DNA of 64,000 nucleotides from Bacterioplanoides sp965200585 (GTDB taxonomy: Bacteria > Pseudomonadota > Gammaproteobacteria > Pseudomonadales > Oceanobacteraceae). Below are positions 57,630-64,000 of this stretch, piece by piece. The stretch lies in assembly GCF_965200585.1 (NCBI RefSeq), contig NZ_OZ241361.1; one strand, 5' to 3'. Both the position numbers and the translations under genes were made by a program. The notes under the pieces were generated by a model, which had not been told where the DNA came from, did no database searches, and saw nothing but the letters and a program-made list of their open reading frames with translations. The number at the start of each line of letters is the position of its first letter. Position 1 is the first letter of the stretch.

Positions 57630-58805
57630 ATGACACCTAAAAGCAAAACGCTTAAAAACAATGCCTTAATGGCATTAGCGGCAGCCGCATCCCTGCCACT
57701 ATCCAGTCAGGCTGAAGTCACGCCTGAAGATCATATTGTGGCGTACCGCTACAGCCAATATTCGGAAGATGATAACCCCAGAGAACGGACCATCACTCCG
57801 GAAACAGGCCGTTATGATATTGAAGTGCATCAATTCCGCCATGCCCGTCCATTAGGGGAAGACTGGTATATTGATGGCCAGATGCAATATGAGACGCTCT
57901 CCGGCGCTTCGCCGCTCCAGACGTATGAAGAAGACGGAAAAAGTGTACTGGTAACATCAGGGGCAACTATTGATGAACAGCGCTTTGATTTAAAAGTTTC
58001 GCCGAAACGTTATTTTGATGAGGGTACATTAGGCGGCACACTGGCCTACTCCACCGAAAACGACTATGAGTCGATTGCTTTGGGGGCTGATGGCAGCCTG
58101 GAACTGTTTGATAAGCACACCACACTGTTAGCATCATTCAGTGCTTCTTACGATACATTAAGCCCAACCGACATTGATGAATTCCCCACTCGTGAAGAAT
58201 TTGATGGTAAGAACAAACGCATTGTGTCCCTGTATCAGGGCGTCAGTCAGGTAATTGATAAAAACCGGGTGATTCAGATAGGGGCTGGCCTGACTCATTT
58301 ATCCGGTTATTTATCCGACCCTTACAAAACCTTTGATCAACGCCCGGATGAACGCGATCAATTTACTATCAGCACCTTGTACCGCCACTTTTTTAAAGTC
58401 GGTGACGGTGCTGCCTTACATGCGGATTATCGCTTATACGCTGATGATTGGGGCGTTTCATCACACACCATTACTGCCCGCTGGGCGCAAAGCTTCAATA
58501 CCTCATCGGTACAGTTTTTAGTTACTCCACTGGTGCGTTATTACCGCCAGACCGAAGCCGATTTCTACACACTGGAACGTTTTCCAGCAGGTGAACATTT
58601 CAGTTCAGATTCACGTTTATCTGCCTTCGGTGCCATCACCCTTGGGCTGGATAGCCGGGTGCAATGGCAAAACTGGACACTCAGTCTGGATATGCAGTAC
58701 TACACCTCCGACGAGGATCTGGGGCTGATAGAAACCAGCGATACCGAAACTCCTTCCCTGCTGACTTACACCATATTAAGCTTCGGAACCGAATACCGCT
58801 ATTAA
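57630..58805 (+). CDS. DUF3570 outer-membrane beta-barrel protein
   Basis: 391 aa. Signal peptide (about 1-28, SLPLSSQAEV), then repeated amphipathic strands with aromatic girdles and a C-terminal strand ending EYRY, as for outer-membrane barrels. DUF3570 family by length and the opening VAYRYSQYSEDDN. Probably the outer-membrane component of the ApbE-linked system. Confidence 0.88.
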   Translation: MTPKSKTLKNNALMALAAAASLPLSSQAEVTPEDHIVAYRYSQYSEDDNPRERTITPETGRYDIEVHQFRHARPLGEDWYIDGQMQYETLSGASPLQTYEEDGKSVLVTSGATIDEQRFDLKVSPKRYFDEGTLGGTLAYSTENDYESIALGADGSLELFDKHTTLLASFSASYDTLSPTDIDEFPTREEFDGKNKRIVSLYQGVSQVIDKNRVIQIGAGLTHLSGYLSDPYKTFDQRPDERDQFTISTLYRHFFKVGDGAALHADYRLYADDWGVSSHTITARWAQSFNTSSVQFLVTPLVRYYRQTEADFYTLERFPAGEHFSSDSRLSAFGAITLGLDSRVQWQNWTLSLDMQYYTSDEDLGLIETSDTETPSLLTYTILSFGTEYRY

Positions 58806-58814
58806 CGACTCCTG

Positions 58815-59732
58815 ATGCACATTCATCGTTTTTCTTTTACTGCCATGGCCTCACCCTGTGAATTACATTTACTGGGTGACGCCAAAATATGTCAACAAGC
58901 AGCCCAACAAGCAGAGCAGGAAGTTAAACGCATTGAACAGAAATACAGCCGTTATCGTCCGGACTCTGTCCTCAGCCAGATCAACCAGCAAGCAGGCTCT
59001 GCAACGACCATTGATCCGGAAACTTATTTCCTGCTGAATTATGCTCAGGTCTGCTTTCAACAAAGCGAGGGCCTGTTTGATATCAGTTCTGGCGTGCTAC
59101 GTCAGGCCTGGAATTTCAAACAACCCAGATTGCCCGATCCATCAGAATTGACTCCATTATTAGAACGTATTGGCTTAGCTGATCTTGAGCTCAGCGAGAA
59201 TCAGGTACAAATGCCTGCCACCATGGAAATTGACTTTGGCGGAATTGGTAAAGAGTACGCGGCTGATCGTGCCGCTGCGGTTTGTCGCCAACACGGCATT
59301 CACAGTGGCATCGTTGATCTGGGCGGCGATCTATTAGTGTTAGGGCCCAAACCTGATGGCTCTCCCTGGCACTTAGGGGTTCGTAACCCGCGCCCAACCA
59401 TTTCAGGACAAAACCTCAACCAAACCAATAACCAAGCCTTTGCTCAGTTACCGGTTTATGAGGGCGGCATGGCCACCAGTGGCGACTATGAGCGTTTTTT
59501 TGAATTACAGGGCAAACGCTACTGTCACTTGCTAAACCCTCACACCGGATTGCCAGTGGATCACTGGGCCTCTGTGACCGTGTTAGCACCAAGCTGTTTA
59601 TTAGCAGGGACATTTTCGACCATTGCCATGTTAAAACAAGCCGCTGCCAGCGATTGGCTGAAACAACAGGGGCTGCATTTTCTGGCGATTTATCCGGATG
59701 GTTCACATCTGGCGATGTCTGGCTCACAATAG
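58815..59732 (+). CDS. ApbE-like FAD:protein FMN transferase
   Basis: 305 aa. Family segments KYSRYRPDSVLSQIN, DFGGIGKEYAADRAA, SGIVDLGGDLLVLG, GVRNPRP and NPHTGLPVDHWASVTVLAP. Two oddities: there is no signal peptide or lipobox, and the usual A-D-x-x-x-T metal motif near the C-terminus reads LAGTFST, with Gly in place of Asp. It may act in the cytoplasm before export, or be a divergent form. Last gene of the DUF4266-DUF3570 cluster (9 bp gap). Confidence 0.88.
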   Translation: MHIHRFSFTAMASPCELHLLGDAKICQQAAQQAEQEVKRIEQKYSRYRPDSVLSQINQQAGSATTIDPETYFLLNYAQVCFQQSEGLFDISSGVLRQAWNFKQPRLPDPSELTPLLERIGLADLELSENQVQMPATMEIDFGGIGKEYAADRAAAVCRQHGIHSGIVDLGGDLLVLGPKPDGSPWHLGVRNPRPTISGQNLNQTNNQAFAQLPVYEGGMATSGDYERFFELQGKRYCHLLNPHTGLPVDHWASVTVLAPSCLLAGTFSTIAMLKQAAASDWLKQQGLHFLAIYPDGSHLAMSGSQ

Positions 59733-59778
59733 AGCTCTGAATGTGCGCCGACCATAACAACAAAAACAGGGAACCGAG

Positions 59779-61305
59779 ATGATTAATACCGCCGCTGCAA
59801 CCCGTCCACACAAACTGCTAAGCCACGACGATTATCAAAGCTATGATGCCATGGGGCTGGCAGAGCTGGTGCGTCAGGGGGAAGTCAGCGCTGAGGAATT
59901 ATTACAGGCCGCCATTCAACGTGCCGAAGTGGTTAACCCGGAGATTAATGCCATCATCACACCACTGCATGATTTTGCTCGGGAGCAGATTCGCAATGGC
60001 TTACCGGACGGCCCTTTTACCGGCGTACCTTTTTTATTAAAAGATTTATTAACCTCACTGGCCGGCACTCCGCTGAGTAATGGCAGCAATGCCTTTAAAG
60101 GTCAGATTTCCCCCACCGACAGCGAACTGGTGCGCCGTTATAAAAACAGCGGTGTGGTTATTTTTGGTAAAACCAACACCTCGGAATTTGGTTTGATGGG
60201 TGTGACAGAGCCCAAAGCCTTTGGTCCCAGCCGCAACCCCTGGAATACACAACATACACCAGGCGGAAGCAGTGGCGGCTCCGCAGCAGCCATTGCTTCA
60301 GGAATTGTACCGATGGCTTCTGGCGGTGATGGCGGTGGTTCAATCCGTATCCCTTCCGCCTGCTGCGGTTTATTTGGCTTAAAGCCGAGCCGTGGTCGTA
60401 CCCCTACCGGCCCCTATTATTCTGAGTTATGGGACGGCGCTGCGGTTGAGCATGTATTAACCCGCAGTGTGCGCGACAGTGCCGCCATGCTCGACATTAT
60501 TGCAGGGCCGGATAGTTCCACTCCCTACCCGGTAACCGCCGACAGCTCTTATCTGAGTGCCTTAAACAGCCCGGTCAGAACACTAAAAGTTGGTTTCAGC
60601 AGTCGCTCTTTTATGGGCAAAGACATTGACCCGGAAGCCGTTAAAGCCGTCGAAAACACGGTTCAATTATTAACTGATCTCGGCCATGAAGTTGAGGAAG
60701 TTAATTTACAGCTGGATGGCGAAGCACTGGCAGATTCCTATCTCACCATGTACTTCGGTCATGTCGCCGCTGATATGGAATACGCGGCGCAATTATTAGG
60801 AACCGGTTTCAGTAATCTGGATATTGAAGATACCACCAAAACCGTTGGCTATATTGGCAAGACCATTTCAGCCGAGCAGTTTGTCACCGCAAAACGACGC
60901 TGGAATCAGTTTGCCCAAACCATGGCTATGTTCCATCAACGATTTGATGTGTTACTGACTCCAACTCTGGCAACGCCACCAGTAGAAATCGGAGCCTTCG
61001 AGCCTCCTGCCTTTGAAAAATTCGGCATGAAATTCGTCAATGCATTTGGCCTGCATAAATTACTGCTTAAAACCGGGGTTGTTAAACAAATGGCGATGGA
61101 CAGTCTGGAGAAATTGCCGTTCACCCAACTGGCCAATTTAACCGGCGCCCCCGCAATGTCAGTGCCACTGCACTGGACCGAAGCTGGATTGCCATTAGGG
61201 GTGCAGTTTATGGCGCCAATGGGTGATGAAGCCACGTTATTCCAGCTCGCTAACCAGCTGGAAACTGCACAACCCTGGTTCCATCGCACTGCGAAGATTG
61301 GTTAA
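59779..61305 (+). CDS. amidase signature family hydrolase
   Basis: 508 aa. Ser-cisSer-Lys amidase: Lys in PFLLKDLL, the Gly/Ser-rich signature GGSSGGSAAAIASGIVPMASGGDGGGSIRIPSACCGLFGLKPSRGR with both catalytic Ser. Substrate unknown (such enzymes cut diverse amides). No signal peptide. It lies 46 bp after apbE; shared transcription is likely but a link in function is not evident. Confidence 0.93.
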   Translation: MINTAAATRPHKLLSHDDYQSYDAMGLAELVRQGEVSAEELLQAAIQRAEVVNPEINAIITPLHDFAREQIRNGLPDGPFTGVPFLLKDLLTSLAGTPLSNGSNAFKGQISPTDSELVRRYKNSGVVIFGKTNTSEFGLMGVTEPKAFGPSRNPWNTQHTPGGSSGGSAAAIASGIVPMASGGDGGGSIRIPSACCGLFGLKPSRGRTPTGPYYSELWDGAAVEHVLTRSVRDSAAMLDIIAGPDSSTPYPVTADSSYLSALNSPVRTLKVGFSSRSFMGKDIDPEAVKAVENTVQLLTDLGHEVEEVNLQLDGEALADSYLTMYFGHVAADMEYAAQLLGTGFSNLDIEDTTKTVGYIGKTISAEQFVTAKRRWNQFAQTMAMFHQRFDVLLTPTLATPPVEIGAFEPPAFEKFGMKFVNAFGLHKLLLKTGVVKQMAMDSLEKLPFTQLANLTGAPAMSVPLHWTEAGLPLGVQFMAPMGDEATLFQLANQLETAQPWFHRTAKIG

Positions 61306-61343
61306 AAGCAGATATTTAAAACCCCAGACCCAATATCCGAGTC

Positions 61344-63323
61344 TCAAAATCCGAGACTCACCACCGCTTTATCACCACGCTGCGGATGACATGGAGTGAC
61401 CCGTTTCAGCAGCTCCTTATGCTGCTGATTAAACCAGCGCTGAATCTGAGCTTCACGTTCTTTTGCCAGCGCTTGCCAGCCTTTAATTTTTGCATCGGGT
61501 TTTTCCGCCAGCAAGGCCACTTCGTCTTCACTGGCAAAGCCACACACTTTTAATTCCAGCGTTTCTTTATCCAGCATCATGCCTGCAACTTTTTCCAGAT
61601 AATCTCGATGATCGCCTGACAGCTCGGTTTGCAGCGAATTAAATTCCAGGTCATCAAGCCGTATCGCCAATAAATAATCACCGGCATAACTGGAGATCGA
61701 AATTAACGCGGTGTAAGGCTGCAGGGTTTGTGTCAGATAATAGGTTACGGCTTCCTGCATAGCCAAAATACTCAGCTGATTTATCAGATCATTCAGCCCT
61801 ACATCCGGGTCATCCAACGGTCCGGATAGCGGCAAATTAAGACGAATATTATTGTTGTCATCGCGTAGGATCGACAGTGCCGTATCCAACGGCATCGACA
61901 CCTGTTTACTCAGACGATCAATGGTCTCCTGATCAACCGGGGTAAACTTGCTGTTACGTAAAAAAATCTGCGCTTCGCCGTCCATATTGCCAGCCTCAAC
62001 AGCAACATTAACGGTCAAATCCAGAGAGCCATGCAAAGTGTGATAGCCCATGGCATCGGCCAGATAACCGTTAAATGGCACCAGGTTCAGCTGATCAACA
62101 ACCAGTTCAACATTCCCTTGTGGTGATGCTGTCTCTGCATCGGCTGTTAAACCCATTTCTGAATGAAGGGAAATGGCATTATATTCATCCAGAGCAAGAT
62201 TCAGCTGCAACGGAATCTTACCGTTAAGATGCCATTGTTCATCTTTTAAGCCAGCATCCACAACACCTAACTGCAATTGTTTAAGCGCCACTCGCACATC
62301 CGCCGCTGGTGTAACTTGCTGGTCATGAAACTGAATATACGAGGGTGTTTGTGTGGTTTGTTTAACACCGGCAATAAAGATAGATAATATTTCTTTTTCT
62401 TCGCCTTTCTCTTCACCGTCATCTTCATTTAGTGCATTTTCTTTTTTCTCATCCTCCTTGAAGGTCGGATTACTCAACTGAGATCCCGCAGTAACATTCG
62501 GCTCAGCCGCTGCTTCTGCAACGGTTAAACCAGCAATATTGCCGTCAGCCAGTTTATGAATATTCACCATCAGGCCATGGTAATGATGCAGACCGGTTTT
62601 TAATATGTTGGATTTATGGGTCGCATTCTGAGCTGAAAAAACAATATCTTCGATCTGATAATGCGCCAATTCAGTCAGCGAGTTTCCAGAGGTAAGAGGC
62701 TCACCTATCTTTAATCCATTAAGCTCAAACAGTTCAATCCTGTGCTGTTGCGGAGCATTGCTATGAGTACTGTTATGAGCGTTGCCGTGAGTTGAACTAT
62801 TGGTCGAATAAATACCCGTCAACGACAGGGACGCCAATGAAACCGGCGGCACATCCTCTGCCGTTAATTCAAGTCCGGATAACTGAATATCACCGCTGAG
62901 TTGCAATGATTTATCCAGCTTAATCTCGGAAAATCCAAAGCGTTTAAAACGTGCCTCGGCAGCGTTATTCGCTTGAATATAAAAACCCGCTAACTGAACA
63001 TTCCCCACAAACTGTTGCTGAAATAATTGCCCGGGCAACCAGTTAAGCTCCAGTCGTTCCAGCTGTAATAAACGCAACTCGGGAATAGTTCCGGTATCCG
63101 CCTGCTCAATGACTAAGCCATCCAGTGTTAGCGTTCCATGCCATAGCGACAGGTCGGCCCGGTCAATATTTAGACGCTGATCCGGGTGTTGCTCGCCATA
63201 CCACTGCTGAACATAATGAACCGCAAAAAACGGCCCCAGATTCACCACCAATGCATATAAACCGAGTAAGACTAAACTAAGATACAAGACAATTTTTAAT
63301 AGCGTATTTAAATAGCCGGGCAT
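61344..63323 (-). CDS. DUF748 (AsmA-like) inner-membrane-anchored protein
   Basis: 659 aa. N-terminal membrane helix (about 8-32), then a long beta-rich periplasmic body with LSLWHGTLTLDGLVI and NVQLAGFYIQANN, DUF748-type, related to AsmA/TamB-like lipid-transfer proteins. A low-complexity charged insert (about 290-315, KEDEKKENALNEDDGEEKGEEKE) breaks the fold. The C-terminus has VCGFASEDE. It starts 3 bp after recD. Confidence 0.85.
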   Translation of the reverse strand: MPGYLNTLLKIVLYLSLVLLGLYALVVNLGPFFAVHYVQQWYGEQHPDQRLNIDRADLSLWHGTLTLDGLVIEQADTGTIPELRLLQLERLELNWLPGQLFQQQFVGNVQLAGFYIQANNAAEARFKRFGFSEIKLDKSLQLSGDIQLSGLELTAEDVPPVSLASLSLTGIYSTNSSTHGNAHNSTHSNAPQQHRIELFELNGLKIGEPLTSGNSLTELAHYQIEDIVFSAQNATHKSNILKTGLHHYHGLMVNIHKLADGNIAGLTVAEAAAEPNVTAGSQLSNPTFKEDEKKENALNEDDGEEKGEEKEILSIFIAGVKQTTQTPSYIQFHDQQVTPAADVRVALKQLQLGVVDAGLKDEQWHLNGKIPLQLNLALDEYNAISLHSEMGLTADAETASPQGNVELVVDQLNLVPFNGYLADAMGYHTLHGSLDLTVNVAVEAGNMDGEAQIFLRNSKFTPVDQETIDRLSKQVSMPLDTALSILRDDNNNIRLNLPLSGPLDDPDVGLNDLINQLSILAMQEAVTYYLTQTLQPYTALISISSYAGDYLLAIRLDDLEFNSLQTELSGDHRDYLEKVAGMMLDKETLELKVCGFASEDEVALLAEKPDAKIKGWQALAKEREAQIQRWFNQQHKELLKRVTPCHPQRGDKAVVSLGF

Positions 63324-63326
63324 GTT

Positions 63327-64000
63327 TTATCCTTCTTTATTTTTCCATAAGCGATCACGCAAACCACTGGCTCGCTGAACCGCTGTTGTCACACCAACTT
63401 GTAAACTGTGCATACTGGTGAGCAGGCTGAAGCGTTTTTTCGCTCGTGTAATAGCGGTATAAATTAATTCCCGGGTCACCACACTTTGCCATTGTTGCGG
63501 CAACATCAGAAACACATCACGAAATTCGGAGCCCTGACTTTTATGAACCGTCATCGCAAATGCGGTTTCGTGTTCGGGCAAACGGTTAGGCATCAATAAA
63601 CGGATATTACCCTGCTCTTCGTCCAGGCTCTGAAACGCTACTTTGAGCTTAGTTTGGCTGGCGGCTTCACTTCTATCCTCAGCTTCACTCCCTGCCTCAA
63701 CTTCAGCACCAGTCTCAACTTCAGCACCAGTCTCAACTTCAGCTCCAATTTCAACTACGATACCAATATCACCGTTAAATAATCCCAGATCGTAGTCGTT
63801 GCGGGTAATCATAATGGCTCGTCCGGGATACATAGCCCCGGAGTAACGTCGTTGTGGATCCAGCAGCGGACGTAATAATTGCTCAATGCGTTGATTCACT
63901 TCTTCAACCCCGGTCAGACCCTGCCGAGTTGCCAGTAATACCTGAAAATCATTAAACGCGTTTAATATTGCTGCAATTTTGTTGCGCTGATTTGTTGTTT
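63327..64000 (-). CDS. recD: exonuclease V subunit alpha RecD, partial (C-terminal part)
   Basis: At least 224 codons; the frame continues beyond the window edge, so this is the C-terminal third. RecD is the fast 5'-3' helicase of RecBCD. Seen: FQVLLATRQGLTGVEEVNQRI, MITRNDYDLGLFNGDIGIVV, FAMTVHKSQGSEF (motif V region) and ELIYTAITRAKKR (motif VI). Between the third and fourth strands is an unusual acidic repeat insert (EIGAEVETGAEVETGAEVE). Confidence 0.93.
   Translation of the reverse strand, partial: TTNQRNKIAAILNAFNDFQVLLATRQGLTGVEEVNQRIEQLLRPLLDPQRRYSGAMYPGRAIMITRNDYDLGLFNGDIGIVVEIGAEVETGAEVETGAEVEAGSEAEDRSEAASQTKLKVAFQSLDEEQGNIRLLMPNRLPEHETAFAMTVHKSQGSEFRDVFLMLPQQWQSVVTRELIYTAITRAKKRFSLLTSMHSLQVGVTTAVQRASGLRDRLWKNKEG

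Overview
The window is a stretch of gammaproteobacterial chromosome, probably a marine Oceanospirillales-type bacterium. The evidence is the conserved queA-tgt-yajC-secD-secF order, a periplasmic-sensor PAS/GGDEF/EAL protein, an AsmA-like DUF748 protein next to recD, and a tRNA-Leu operon with gammaproteobacterial-style promoters. The species call is inference. A complete-looking 43.1 kb temperate T7-like (Autographiviridae-type) prophage interrupts this chromosome.

Host left flank (1-9151): a c-di-GMP turnover protein on the + strand faces the minus-strand operon queA-tgt-yajC-secD-secF, with a shared bidirectional terminator between them. Next comes a strong promoter and the 5' half of a tRNA-Leu(CAA) gene, cut in its anticodon loop.

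Prophage (about 9152-52257): every recognised phage gene lies on the + strand. From the left: single-subunit RNA polymerase, ssDNA-binding protein, RusA resolvase, T7-lysozyme-like amidase, primase-helicase, family A DNA polymerase and a nucleotide-metabolism block (glutaredoxin, MazG-like, DUF3310, ThyX, NrdA, NrdB) with 5' exonuclease and an SPFH protein. The morphogenesis genes follow: portal, scaffold, capsid, terminator, tail tubes A and B, four internal virion proteins, two collagen-like fibre genes, membrane/lysis proteins, HNH protein and terminase small and large subunits. Three copies of the motif AAAGTGCGACTTAG (allowing one A/G change) sit just before the replication block, the structural block and the post-terminase region. 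They are very likely the promoters of the phage's own RNA polymerase. To the right is a roughly 1 kb non-coding early leader with repeats, boxA-like motifs and hairpins. It is followed by small early genes including an ArdA-type DNA-mimic antirestriction protein, a winged-helix regulator and a tyrosine integrase. In the free phage attP lies between integrase and RNA polymerase, so the virion order would be early genes, int, attP, RNA polymerase, replication, structure, terminase.

The most striking structure is the attachment region. Integration cuts the host tRNA-Leu(CAA) gene within a 10-bp identity (GGATTCAAAA) and should destroy it. Just inside the right end the prophage carries a complete, different tRNA-Leu(CAA). 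It also carries a strong tRNA-type promoter (TTGACT-N16-TAATAT) that now points at the two downstream host tRNA-Leu(CAG) genes. In the free phage that same promoter would read into the RNA polymerase gene, while in the lysogen the host tRNA promoter takes that place. Integration therefore looks like a promoter exchange combined with repair of a host tRNA operon.

Host right flank (52258-64000): the 3' half of the split tRNA, two identical tRNA-Leu(CAG) genes, then a + strand cluster of a c-type haem lipoprotein, a Tat-exported DUF1501 protein, a TlpA-like thioredoxin, a DUF4266 lipoprotein, a DUF3570 outer-membrane barrel and an ApbE-like flavin transferase (probably extracytoplasmic electron transfer). 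An amidase-signature enzyme follows, and finally, on the minus strand, recD (running off the window) and a DUF748 gene.
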